A DNA stretch of 64,000 nucleotides, taken from Strix aluco (Eukaryota > Chordata > Aves > Strigiformes > Strigidae). The number at the start of each line of letters is the position of its first letter. The stretch's first letter is position 1. The position numbers and the translations under genes were made by a program. Location of the stretch: contig NC_133933.1 of the NCBI RefSeq assembly GCF_031877795.1, positions 21,418,029 through 21,482,028 on the forward strand, given 5' to 3'. Of this stretch, positions 24,801-38,179 are shown in pieces. Below the pieces are notes generated by a model that searched no databases, was not told the origin of the DNA, and saw nothing but the letters and a program-made list of their open reading frames with translations.

Positions 24801-26716
24801 TCTTTGAGCTAACGAACTGCAGAATTTGAGTGTGTAAGAGAAACGGTTGTCAGGTACGCAGTTGGGAGGGGAAGGAAGTGGGGCAGCCCCTCGTCCTCAC
24901 AGGTAACTGTCAGATCAGTTTAGCTGCCATGTGAGACTGGAGTCTCGCAGAGTGACTGACGATGGTCCTGTCTGTTTGAGAGGAGCTGTTGAAATGCTGC
25001 TGTGGCTCTGTTCTAAGATATGTGCTATGATACATACAATGAAGCCTACTGTTTGTTGTAACAGAAAACGGCAGTTTCCACTCCTCTGCCAGGTTCGTCA
25101 GGTCCCTCCTGATATCTTAAATGTGAGAGTTCAGGCACTGTTTTGTTCTAGGAGCTTGAACTGCTGCATAGTTGCTTTCTGCCTAGAAATGTTGTTGCTG
25201 AGGCTCCTACATTTGTTTCTGATAAGCAGCTCTATTTTCTTGATTCTACTTAGTTTATTCAGAAGAAGTGCTTAGAAGTGTCGTTCCAATACATACCGGA
25301 TATTACTGGTATTTCAATATCAAAATAATAGTTATGTTTATCGTCTTGTGCAACTGGTTCTGTGTTCCAAAAAACTGATTCAGCTGTATAGCCCTTCCAT
25401 GTGAGTGCCAGTCTAGTGTTGATAAAACATGCAAAGTTTTTCCTCAGTTTTTCTGTCCTGCTTGATGTCATTGAGCTTGGTAGGTATCTGGATTAGAGTT
25501 GTTGGTTTGATGATGGTTTTTGCAATTATTAGTGAAAGCTGATTTTTAAAATGAACTAAACCTCTTATCAGATATTGGTCTTGTGTTGGGAAAATACTGA
25601 GGGTGAACAGTAAGAGTACATGGGGGTTATTCTAGCTGTAGGCCACTGGAAGAATAGTCCTCCTTATGTTCCAGAGAGATCTTTATTTCCTAGCTCCTGA
25701 ACTATGCACAGAGAAACAGGTACTCCTGGGAATGAGGTTGGGAAGCAAAAGCTTGAGTTTTGACCTACTGTGAATTGCCATTACAAGGCAAAATTAACAA
25801 CTGTACTTGGAATTACTACACTTGTTTGAAATAACCACTGTCCAGACCAGCAGAAGAGCTGAATTTGCAGTCTCATGGTCATCATGCTGTGTGCATGCTT
25901 TTATACCAAAGGACTGGTTAGCATGAATAGGTCATGTTACAGTAACTATTTCCTTTTGGTAATCCCAGTTTGTAGTGTTTGGAAACAGCCTGTTTGCCTT
26001 AAGGGTTCTGATTTGTGGGTTCTCTTCTTTTGGCTTTTTTCAGCTTGCACATCTAGAAGGGAAGGTTCGAGGGTTTAGCCTGTTGCTTTCTGAATAGGGG
26101 TGAGTTGTAGCTCTACAGCCAGTCTAAATTTCAAGCTATCTTTGTATTTGGACAGGTTATTGTAGGATGACAGGTTACCATATGTCAGCTGATCTGTGGT
26201 ATCTGATTCACAGTAATTGTTCATGTGCATGCTCTTAGCCTGTGGCAAATGGAAGGTAATTTGAGTTAGCTTGACCCTCTTTCATTACACTCTTTCAAGG
26301 CACTCCCTTCTCCACATGGATTGTTAGACCTGCTGGAGTGCCTTGGCTAAAACAATAATGCAGTTTCTGTCCCCAAGCTAGTTTGGGTGTATCTATACAA
26401 CAGTAAGATGAGGACTTTGACACCATTTCCTGTATTGTTGCTGTTTTGAGACAATACGTTGCTGAAGGAGTGAATACTACAAAGATGCTACCCTGAAAAT
26501 TAGTTGGATGTTATAATTACCAGGTGCATTTTTCTTTAGCAAAACTTACAAAAGCTTTATTAGTGCATTTTAAAACACCATAAATAAGTCATTAATTTCA
26601 TAGTATCTTGGTATACTTCTTTCATGTTTTTAAAGAAGTAGGTTTTACCTTGAGATCTTTCAGAAGATGCTTCATAATTCAAATCATTCTAACACTGCAG
26701 TAATGCTTTTGGATGT

Positions 26717-26797
26717 TCTGATTCAAAGCCCACTGAAATCCTGGCCAGCTGAAAGATTCCCATTGACCACAAAAGGCACTTGAATTTGATCTGAGAT
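26717..26797. repeat. Ancient short palindromic-type amniote repeat relic
   Basis: The blocks TGATTCAAAGCCCACTGAAA, then GAAAGATTCCCATTGACCA, then CACTTGAATTTGATCTGA follow in diverged form a symmetrical repeat that I recall from turtles, crocodilians and other amniotes (GATCCAAAGCCCATTGAAGT ... AAGACTCCCATTGACTT ... GGATCAGG). The order is right but identity is modest. I do not know the database name. Confidence 0.5.
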
Positions 26798-28250
26798 GAC
26801 ATGAAAGGTAAAACAATTTGTTTTCTTTTTAGTGCTTAGTTCTTAATTGAAGTTTGATTTTGCAACAGTAACTACATAGCTATCCAGACTGGTTCATCAA
26901 TAATTATTAAAAATCTAAAATACTACTTAAATGCATATGGAAAAAGACTTTTCAGTAGTCTGATATGCCACCCTGTCTTGCTGTCTTACTGAATTTCTAA
27001 GGCTTCCAAAGAGAAACTCAGAACTGCCTCTTGAATGTACCTCATTTCCCTTTCTCCCACAGATGAATCTGGTTAGTTAATTACTGCACAACTGATCTTA
27101 TGTGTATGCGGCAAAAAAAGCTTCTGCCCCATTTTTCGTTCTTATTTGACCAATGAGAGTGTTTTAGGATGTATTGGATAAGGTTTACAGTTCCCAGGCT
27201 GCTTGTACTTGGGAAAGTGAGTGTAAAAGCGTGATGGTTTTCTTTACTTGGAATTCAGTCTTCTTAAGGCATAGGCCTTGGTGCAGACTTGCTGGAGTCC
27301 TCTGAGAAACAAATAGTTGTGAAAGTTTGTCAACGTACCTTTAGAGAAAACTTTATGCTGCAGAAGCATAGGAAAACTTCTGATTTTAATCATTTTTCTA
27401 AGAGCTGAGGACAAAATGGATGCTTTTTGTCTAAATAAGCGTTTCCTGACTATTGGGAAAGCAAGAGACCAGAAAGATGACCCAAATACTGTTGGGTCAT
27501 CAGTTTAAATTGCATGTAGTAGCTGTTCAAATTAATGTTTGCTATTTCCTTAAGTTGTTGCTGTCTTGAAGGAGGAAGGACAGCAACTTTTAGACAGTTG
27601 TTACATTAGTCTTTGGCAAAATGTGACACTTCACCTTTCTCTGAAGATGGTAAGATCTGTGACACTTTTTTTGGCAGAAAGGTTCTGCCCCTTCACTTTC
27701 TTCAACAGTCATTGAAGCTCAGTTGTTCAAAATAAACCTGAGTTTATGCTGGAATTTCACTTGCTCCCTTTTTACCTGTATTGACTGCAGCTGTTGAAGA
27801 TGTGATTGTGGATAGTGTCAGGAGATAGCTGAGCTCCACCTTTTATGACCTTGAAAGCTGCAAGACTGAAGGTCTAGGGTGGTTGCAGTATATGAAAATA
27901 AGCAGCGGGTTTTCCATCACAGAAGAACCATTTCATTCAGATCCATTTGGAGCTTCCTCTCTGGCTCTCTTTGCAAAATTATATAGTAATCGAGCCTCTA
28001 AGGCATGTGCTTCAGATCATTGTTGAGAGAACCTCCTTCAACACAAGTTGTGAAGTTGTTTGGCTAGCTAAGCATCAGTGGGAAAGCAAGGAGATAAATG
28101 CTTTGGGCTGCTGTTGCTGTCTGGATGATTACAAGAAGAATGGATGTGATCATGATAATGGGTAATAAATATCTGAATGACTTCAGGTGGTGTTTGGTAA
28201 AGAGTTTAGACCCTTTCATATCTTGCCAAATTTCTTAGCAGCAGCTGCTC

Positions 28251-28274
28251 ATTGATCAGCACCTTGTGATCAAT
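28251..28274. repeat. Small inverted repeat, 8-bp arms
   Basis: ATTGATCA (28251-28258) and its exact reverse complement TGATCAAT (28267-28274) flank an 8-base loop. Short enough to be chance in this length of sequence; recorded for completeness. Confidence 0.5.
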
Positions 28275-30754
28275 AATCTGCTGATACACTTGACAGTATC
28301 GGTATGGATGCTTGCCATTGTCAGATTTTAGCTTGATTTAAAAGGTTTAAGTAACTGAAAAAGGCATACCTGAGTAGGTTCAGTGGGTGTCTAATGAAGC
28401 TCTGGTCTGAAAATAAAGTCGCCATAGAACATGTTGATGTGATGCTGGATTTCCCATTCTGTCTAAGTAACATTTGAACATCTGAGCTTGTTAACGTTAA
28501 AAGTGTTAACAGGAAATAATGTCTTCTGACAGCTCTGTCTTATCTAAACCTATTTTTTAAATGCCAGAGAAGAAAAGGTGAAATTATTCTGATTTTCAGT
28601 TATAGACAAAATAACCTTAATATGTAATTGTAAAGGAAAATAGATTGGTCGTGCTAATGTTGAAATAAGCACTTTATCTTTTAGGGGCTTCTTGCTTTAG
28701 TATAGCCGTTAGCTATAGTTTACATAATTGAGCCGAAAATAAAAAGTGAATATAAAGGAAGTGTTAACTTATTTGTAAAAATGTGGATAATGTGGGAAGA
28801 AGAATGGAGAATTAATTTTAAAATTTTATTTGAAATTTTCAATATTGAGATTATGTGGTAGTCGAAGATCAGTTTTCACATTCACTTCATGAATTTTTTC
28901 AGCCTATGTTTTTCTGGGTAACTTTTTTAAGAAACTGAAGATTTGAGTGTATACGCTGCTGTGGGTTGCTCTCATGCTGATTAATACAGTGGAAGTTAAA
29001 AATAGGTAGTATATGGAAAAAATAATGATTTTTAATTCTCTGTTTGAAAGGCTTACCAAGCAATACCTGCCTTCCACTGATGCTGTAAGAGTAGATTTGT
29101 TACCATGTTCTTGGGTAAATCCCAACAGACTGACTGCATAGTTTTTCGTTTTTATTTCAGTCGTCTTAATGACCAAGATCACCAAGAGCGCTGTGAGCTG
29201 CCAATGTATTTTTTTCTGTGTAAGATTTAGAAGTGTTATACAATAGTGTGAAATTAAGAACAGTAGCTGAAACACTGAGCGTGCTGAAATCCTAGCGAGT
29301 TGGGCACGGTGATTTTCAGACTAAATATAATTTGGGTGCCACCCCAGTGTTTCTTCCTTAGCAGCAAGGTTGCATCTCCAGCATTCCTCTGGACCACTAC
29401 TATTAGCAAACGGATAGAGTCTGTTGAAGTAGTACTGTAATGGTCGGGGAAGGCAGAAATCTTCAATTGTTTCTGTCACTTGAGTGGTGGAAATAATTAC
29501 CACTTTAATAATGAGCAAGTTTTAAATAGTAAGAAAAACTAAGTGGTCTGTTTTAGTATCTTTGTGATGTTTTGATGCAGATCTAGTCACTAAAATTATG
29601 TGTATGTACTGTGTGTTAAACATTCACTGTGATTTTTTTTTTTTTTAATTATTTGTGTGTAGGGTCCTGTTGGCAGAAAGGTTCTATTTTTCAGTAATAT
29701 AAATACTGTGTGTGCATTATGGTGGCTGGGGGAACTGCTTGAGCCTGGTTAAGTCGTCTTTTGTAAGATTTCTGGGGTATATATTTTGTCTTTCCCCAGA
29801 ATTCTGTAGTACTGCAGAAGTGGCCGAATATATTACAGAAAATTAATTTTAATTCCTCCAGTTTGTGAAATCGAAATATAGTTTGAGGAAGGGGCAAAGA
29901 GTGGTAGATCAGAATATCAAGATTTGAGACTTGGTATCCACAAATCCTGCTTGTGTTGGTTTTGTTGATCAGTTAAAAAAACCCACCAATATGCTTCTTT
30001 TTTATTAATACAGGTAAGTGATACATTTCCTCCCAAGGCATGTCTCTTCCTTCCCTCCATCATGTATGTGGAGGCAAAATTCTTAAGTATCCCTTTCTGC
30101 AAACCCAGCTGGCAAACTCTCCCCACGTAGATAAAATTTCTGTTAGTGAGAGTCTCTGTAAAAAAACTTCATGATCTTAGGGGTTTAAATTAAATAAGAA
30201 ATTACTTCTTGTAGTGACATTTTTTCTTTCAAGAATAGACTCATATGTATGTGTGCATATTTTTTTTTTTTTAAAGTGAAAGGAGTAATTCAGTGGTTCC
30301 TTGTTTCCTCTTTCAGTATTTCTAGTAACAGTGATGCAGTGGGTGGAGTGAGGCTAAGGAGCAGTTTCTGGTCAAGAAGGTTCCTGACTTACTGATCTCT
30401 TCACGGAAATCCTTATTTTTGTATATGCAAAGAGTTTACGTGGTAAAGAGTTGTTCAAGCATTGACTGATGTAAAAAAATATTAATCAGGGCACTCAACT
30501 TTAAACCTTCCATTCTGCCTGATTGTTTTGTGTTGGGGTTGCAGTAAATCTGGGGAAATGTCTCTTATCCCACCGCTTCTTAGAGATTCTAGTGATGGCC
30601 TAGAATAATTTCAGGTACTGCTAAAGGATCCCTTTTGTTTACTAGTTTGGATATTTGTATTGCAATACTCTTGTGTCTTGTAGGCTTTCAGTTGTGTCTG
30701 TAGATGTCTCATTGCACACTTGAGATGTGGTGAAGTACCATTGTTCGGGCTTAA

Positions 30755-30830
30755 GCACTGGGAAATGAAAGTGTAAAGAAATGACATAACTTGCCTGAAG
30801 TCACCAGGCAAGTCTGTAGATACAGTTTCA
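30755..30830. repeat. Possible MIR/L3-like repeat tail fragment
   Basis: CACTGGGAAATGAAAGTGTA, then AACTTGCCTGAAGTCACCAG and GCAAGTCTGTAGATACAG resemble the common 'GAGGTTAAGTGACTTGCCCAAGGTCACACAGCAAGTCAGTGGCAGAG' block, found in reverse-oriented MIR and in the repeat family seen at 1388-1612. Only this block is recognisable, so the family and orientation are uncertain. Confidence 0.4.
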
Positions 30831-33800
30831 CCATTGGTTTAAGCAATGTAATTGCAGATGGCCACCAAAAGGGGTTATCTTGGTGGTGCTTTGCTTCTTC
30901 CTTCCTTTGCTTTTTGTGACAGTGCACCTGTACAATTACTGGCCATTGTGTGAGGGAGCTGGTGGAAAAAGGTCTGTACTCTCTGGCAGTATTATATTCT
31001 TAAATTGGTTTAACTTTATCGTGGAACCACATCTGTGACAAAGCACAGAATTGGACATGATGCCCTTGGTTTCCTGTGGTTGGTAGTCTAGTTTTGAACT
31101 ATACAGTCTCTCTTGGTACAATACCTGTCTTCTTCCTGGACTTATCCTGGGACTAGCTGAGCACTAAAATAAAAACTGGGTGGTTGAACTGGGAGTTGTT
31201 GCTCTCGGTTGTCATTTGTCCTGTGATCCCAGCTGATTCCTGTTCAAGGCAAAGATCACTGAATGGCTCAAAATATGGTTGTGGTGGTGCTTTAATCTTT
31301 CAGGGCAGCATATTAAGGTAAATGGGAATTGCAGTTGGCTGGCTTAATTATGCTAGGCTGAAAACTGGAGCTGCTCTTGAATTGCCACGTGAGCTGCCCG
31401 GCCATCTGTCATTGGGGCAACAACTTGTATTCTAAGGGGCAGCTGGCAGGGTTGAGGCTTACTTCAGCTGGCAGACTTTTTTTTTTTTTTAATTTGCCAC
31501 TGCGTGTCAGTCAGAGCTCTTATTTGTGGGTAAGGAGAAGAGTAGGGGTTGCCTTAATTGTTTGTGCAATTAACTTAAAAAATCCCAAGAGGAACAGTGG
31601 GCATTTCTGTGAGAATAAATTACATTTGTGTAACTTGTGTTCTGTGTCCTTACAGACTATTTCTTGTGGTTTTGAGATACAACAATAATGTGACAGTTGT
31701 GAAGCCATAGGTGTGCCTGTGGGTATACTGAACCATACATATGGCACAAGAAAATTATACATTCTTACTAAAATGCAGTGTTATGTTGTGAAATCACAAA
31801 TACTGAAGGAAATAGGTTGAGAGACAACTTACAGAAAGGATCGTGTGGAAGATTCAAACGTTTAGATTTTGGACTAGTTCCTTGGAAACTTTATCTTACA
31901 GGCTTATGAGTAAGGACATGGGAACTCTTAATGGTATTGATACGGACACATTGCTGTGAGCAGAGAAAAAAACACTAATAACATCAATTTATCTGAGGAA
32001 GACTACGTGGATTTATGAGAAGTAATTGTTGGAGAAAACACTGCAGTTGGCAGTCAAACAATATATGGCTTTTAATTTGAAATGCTTTGGATATTTTTGT
32101 CGGATGAGGGGGTACTGTTCCCTCTCTTCTTGTTTGGTTGGAGTTTTTGTTTTTTCAAGACCAGGAATGAGTTGATAGTTTACTGATTTTGGGAAGTCTC
32201 AGGGAGCCCAGGATAGTATTTTACATTGGCTCTTGCAGAAGTCTAACTGCTATTGCTTGTTCATCCCATACAGCCAGCTGATATGCTGGGGGTAGAGGGT
32301 AGGAAACAGCATAACTTTAATAATGGATTCTTAGTCCTCAATCATAATCTGGACTGGTGCAGATGACACTCTGCTCTAATTTAAACCAGATGCTGGCTGC
32401 TCTAAAAGGATCTTTATAAAAAGATGATGATAGCTGGCATACGGGTACTCGGTCTACTTCTCCCCACTTTTCTAGGATGTCCAGTAGACCAGAGACTGTT
32501 AAAGGGAATATATGCAACATGCATTTATTGACTTTGTGCTGGCAAGAGACATTAGTTTGGCCTCAGAATCTGTCTGTGTTGATTGTGCCTTTCCAATGTT
32601 TAGAAAGAATTGATAGGGGCCCCAGGCTGTTAAGGTTGGAGTCTTATGAACATGCAGTAGGACATGCCTGAAGCATCTCCTCATTGCTATATGTAGCTCA
32701 GAGAACTGTCTGGAATTAAAATTTTCTGTAGAGCTGTCCTACTAAATTATGTCACTTGCTAGGTGAAAGCAAATTTTTGATGGGAAACTTTTTATTGCTT
32801 TCAGGTGTGGTGGAGGCATTTGTCTTTAATTGCTTCAAATTTCCAGGAAATAATATTTAGTTCTCTGTACTTTTCAATCTGAAAAATGTAGTTGATATTA
32901 AAAAATAAAATTAATAATGACTTGGAATAAAAAGTTATAATTGTAAGTAGCAGGAAGGGCACTGACAGACTATTGTACTTGTTTATACTGGCAAAACAAA
33001 GTTCAGTGGCACTTTCAAAACTACTTCCAGTGCAATTATTTCTGATAAAGGATTTGCCTAATATTGTCTGTATTTTGAGATACTCAAGTCCATAACTTAG
33101 TTGCTTTGATTTTGATATTTACTCTGGCACCATGTGTCATAATAGGTGCATTAGAGACACTTTGTGTTGGCAACCATGGTGTCTGTCTTGTCTGAGGCTG
33201 TTCCACTGTGGGGGTGGGGGAGGCGGAGAGGTGGGGGAGTCCTGGTGTTGTTTTTTTGGTGGTTTTTAACTCGTGTTTTGATAGACATTGGTCTCCTGTC
33301 TCCAGTGACATTTGTGGGGAGAATGTGGTGGTGGTGGTATGACTTTTTCCTCTCCTTCCTTTTATCTCAAGTCTCTTCTTGGGAATCCAGAACTCTTCTG
33401 TATTTACAGTGGGCAATTAGTTCACAGTAAGGTTTGGCTTTATAGAAGATGAAAATTCATTTTGAACTGCTCTTCACACGAGGTGTCTGCAGCTCTGCAT
33501 TTGTCCACTATGGGCACCAAACCAGATCTTTCTTGGCACTGGGGGCCATTGGCAATTGTTTTGCTGTGTTGGTTCTAGAAGTTTTCCCTTTGTATTATTT
33601 TCTTTCCTTCCCAACACTGTCATAGCTGAAGGTTTGCAGATCTTCAGCCACAACCCATTACTTTTCATTAAAGGAAAGCTGCTCTCCTTTCCCATTTGTC
33701 TTCTAAAGAACACAAAAGATATTTTTAACAGGCTTTTTTTCTTTTGCCTAAAAATCTAAGCTGAAGTAGCCAAACTGGATTTTGTTTTTGAACTGCAGGT

Positions 33801-35684
33801 GACTTTTATTTTACTCTTTAAGTTTGAGGGCACTAGCTCTCAAATGTGAAATGTGATATATTTTTCAAAACCTGTTACATTATCTCACAGCTCTTTACTT
33901 TGTCGCAGGAATGCTGACATTTTCTGACTAATAGATGGCACCACGTATAGTGTAAATGGTTCTCACCCTTGGAATATAGAAGAGTTTGCTTCAGTGAAAG
34001 ATGGTTTTAGTCTTTTACCTAACTGCTGCTCTTAAAGTCTTGTTAGCATAATACTGTTTTGTGTATGCTTAATTATATGTATTCAACAGTTTACTGCCTA
34101 GCAGTAAATTTAGTCTTCTAAATATGACTTTTAATCTCCCAGTCTAGGTTGTTATAAATGTTTAATGTGTCATTTTTTTCATTCTGGTAACTGCATTTGA
34201 CTAGTGCACTTGATCCAGAAAGTATCTAACATGTTATTGCTGTATGCTTTACTTACTACCAGATGGGAGCCCCAATATATGTGAATTGCTTCTCTATGTT
34301 TAAATTAAAGTAATAGGTGTATATTGCTTAAAGGAGTTGTCAGCCTTTGGCCTGTATGGAAAGCCTAGAGTTGCTTGTGGACTGTTTCCCATACATGGTG
34401 CCTATGTATGTACTTTTCTGTTGAGTACTATGGACTGCTATATTGCTTACATCTCAATAAAAATACCGGTATGACATACAGCTGTTACCTAGCACCAGCA
34501 GAGCTCCTTCTTTGTGGGCGGGAGGGTTGATGTTAGGAAAAAAATATGAAGAGTGGTTTCTTCAGCTGAAACTACAGGAGAAGATACTAGAAAATAGAAA
34601 TTTATAAGTTTGTGTTGAGTAATTCCTCTCCTTCCATCCCCCTTTCAGGAGCATTTGAGGGTGTACTGAACAAAGAAACAAAGAGAAGTGATTTTTTTTT
34701 TTTCTTCTTTACAATTGCAATAGGTGTATAGGTCCAGTATAATTTTTTTTTTACTATAACCTAAAGTCTGAATTGTTACTGTTTGGGTTTTTTATTGTTT
34801 TTTTCTTTTTTGTTTTCAACTTCATCTGCTATTAGTCTTGCACAAAAATTTAGATCTCGCTTGTTCCTCAGTAGGAGAGGAAATGTCACAGCACTCATAT
34901 TTGATGATGGATTCCCTTGACTGCTGGGTTGCTTACTTGGTTGGTGTTCCTCCTGTTTCATATTCCCCTCATGCTATTGTATTTGGGTTTGTGGTCTTTA
35001 TTGTTACAGCTGTCTTCTTTTTCATGTACCGTACATGCACACTCAGGTAATAAGTGGTGGATGAGGGTATGTGGAAACTCAAAACTTTGAATACTCCATG
35101 CAAGTGAGGCAGGTGATTTCCACCCCCCCCACCTTGAGTTACGGTCTCTTCCCAGCTGTGTCTACAGAGACTAGTCAGCAACTGAAAGGAGGGAGAGTTT
35201 TATAATTTTGCAATTAAGGATGGTAGGAGTAGAGGAGAATCAAGTGCAGGTAAGTGTCCTGACTCAGGTCAGATGTCTTGTCCTGCAGCCTCTTTTAGTC
35301 CTTAAAACTGAACGACCAAATGTAGGAATCCCAACCTCACTTGGAGAAGTCTGCTTTGTGGTAAAAAAGTGGAAGTAACTCAGTGGTTGGGTGCATCCTA
35401 GTAGGGGACAAATACAATTTGATGAAGATGAAAAGGCAAAAGAGATCTTAGTGGTTTATGTTGTTGTTACTGGTGGGTGGGTGAAGGCTAAATGTGTCAA
35501 TGTTCTGCAAGAAGGAGTCAGAGGGAGAAAATCTTAAAAATGGGTGGATGTGTTAATTTCTTTGCCTAAATGATTATAAAAGCAAATCATATTTAAAGAG
35601 GTAGCATGTACTGGACAATTGTGCTGTGAAGGCTTCACTATCTTATTTGTGCTTTATGCCCTAAATTTTTTGAAATATTTGGGA

Positions 35685-35709
35685 ACCAGCCACAGCTGCT
35701 GTGGCTGGT
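35685..35709. repeat. 25-bp near-perfect palindrome
   Basis: The 12-base arm ACCAGCCACAGC is followed by one T and then its exact reverse complement GCTGTGGCTGGT. The element is GC-rich compared with the AT-rich intron around it and could form a hairpin in RNA or a small cruciform in DNA. I know no transcription factor or small RNA that matches the whole unit. Confidence 0.85.
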
Positions 35710-38156
35710 CACTTTGTGTACATATTTGTACATTTGGAATGCTCCTTTACTGCCTTCTGTGGTGCTTCTGCAGCTGAAATTTGTAGCCTAAAACACTGAA
35801 ACTTTAAATTTTACCGACACTTTGCATCATCTAATCTTATCTGTATTAATAAATTTGTACTGGTATATTATTTAAAGATTGGATGGAAAAAATACTTCAG
35901 ATTTCTAAAACAAAGGACAAGTTGCTTCTGATAGCTTTCTGTTAGGGTATGTGAGGAGAAAGTAAGCAAAAGATGAAGAAAACATGGAAGAGGCAAGATG
36001 GTGGTAAAACTTTTTGGTTTTCATGTTGCAAAAAAATGAAGAGCCTTCTGGAAAGGGATTTATGGTTATTGGTAAATTAATACCAGCCATCCCTCCTTAA
36101 CAGAAGTAGAAAGTTCTTAGAAGAGATATTTGTTCCTACTAATATATTAGTTTTTGAAGTTGGAAACAAAAACCCCAGTAATCAACTAAACCCCAGCAAG
36201 CGAACCCACACAGCATATTTATAGCATCTGGATATAGGATGGATATTGATATTTGTGGAGGAAAAAGAGTAAAGATTGCTGTGGAAAACTTCTGGACTAT
36301 CTTCAGAATAGTGAGACATCATGCTTCCTGAAAGTTAATATTTTAAAGAATTATTCTTAAAATCTGTATTCTGTGTAAAATAGTAATAAAAATTATGTGT
36401 GAACAAATTAATTCAATAAATATACTGGCATTTTTAATATAAAATGTTTATTTGTTCAATCTATAGAATACAAACACTTTGGTTTTTAAATTAGTCATAG
36501 TTCGAGAATAAACATTTCAAGAATTCAATCTGACAGTTGTTTAGAATACATCTTAAGACAATTTTTGTGGCTATGTTGAGAGTGAATATAACAAAGATGG
36601 CTAGTATTCCGTGTGCTCAACCAAAGTACAGGGAGAAAAATGGCAAAGCTCAATGTACTTGTAAAAATAAAAATGTATTAGAACACTTAGAATATCCCGG
36701 TTTTGCTAATGGAGAAACAAACAATGAACAGAGATCTAAGGATGATGTTCTGGATGGGGTATAATTAATGGTTGGCAAATATTGTATATTTTAGCTCAGT
36801 GGAGGAAAACATCCATTTATTTAGTAGACTGGATTTAACTGTGTGTTTGTGACCCTTGTGGCATACTTTGAGTGCACAAAATGTATTTTATTTGCTAAAA
36901 ATGCTTTGAATACTCGTGATTTAAGAACAACTCATGAAGGATTCTTTTCTTTTGAATATTTAGCGATACTGAATCTGCTTGTGGCTATGCTTGCACTTCA
37001 AATACAACATAACGGACTAGATGAATGTAATTGTGTAATGGGGGCATTTTAATGCTTCCAAATGGACGGTGTCCTGTACATTCTGCATGCGTGGGATTTG
37101 AAACTGTCTGTGATCTGTTGTACTGAGGTTGCACTCTATCGTAGGATAGTGAGAGCATAGGCATTGGTCTGCCGAGAAGGTGGGTGTGGCATGTGGAATG
37201 GCTGTGTAAAAGACAGTATCATCAGTCTGTAGATGGCTTTGCATGCAGGGCTTTCCTCTGGGAAGAGTTAGACACTGTAGAGAGGCTGTCATTGAGCTAA
37301 ACATGGGCAATAAAAACCTCTGGTCTCTAGAAGCGATGGTTAGTGCTGGATTGGGGCTGAATTGTTGGCATTGACCAGTGTTCCCTGAAGCATTGCAGTT
37401 CTCCAGGATCAAATTATGCAGGAAAGGTAAAAGGACAGGAGCAGAATGAAGCAGGCTCTGACTCTTCCTAGTATTTAATATTTTTTTTTTCTTTTTTATT
37501 ATCTGGTATCTGTACACATATGGATAGCTCTTACTTTGTGACAGACATCTTGAACTTTCCTCCACCAAAGACAGAACCCCTGAAAGTCCCTTGAGAGTCC
37601 GAGATACGAAGTGTAATACTTTTCTTCTGGAAATGTTTCTGGAAATATATTTTTTTATACTTTGAAAACATATCTGAGAGGTGTCTGTTAATGGAAATAA
37701 ATCTCTTTTGTTTACTTGTTCACTTCTGGTTATAACTGGACACTTCAAACTACTGTAATACTTTCCCAGAATAGCCGCTGTAGACAGTGCAGTGCATCTG
37801 TCTGCTACTAGTGTCCGTGGTGCCTATCAACTGGAAATAAAGATTCATTCCATCATAGTTCAGGCTCTGACCTGTTTCTCATCTTGTGCCAGTATTAGAA
37901 ATCCTCACAGCACTGACATGAAATAATTCACTGACTGTTAAGTATTACACTTCAAAGATAGCAGCCTGATTTGATGTCAGGCTTCATAGTTTTTCAATCA
38001 TGGTTTGACTGATGCACCAAAATTTCTTTGTGCTCCTTACTTGTTAGTCGTCAATGGTGGCATATGCTCTGACATCTGGGGGGGGAATATTGTCAGCCAG
38101 CTACTGTACAGTGTCAGGGTTCTTCAAGGTGTAATCTGTACTTCAGAGTAGCCTGC

Positions 38157-38179
38157 CTTCTAGCCTTGCTGGCTAGAAG
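38157..38179. repeat. Short hairpin, 9-bp stem and 5-base loop
   Basis: CTTCTAGCC, loop TTGCT, GGCTAGAAG is a perfect stem-loop. It has no following T run and sits mid-intron, so it is not a terminator. An AATAAAG lies about 23 bp downstream, probably by chance. Confidence 0.6.
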
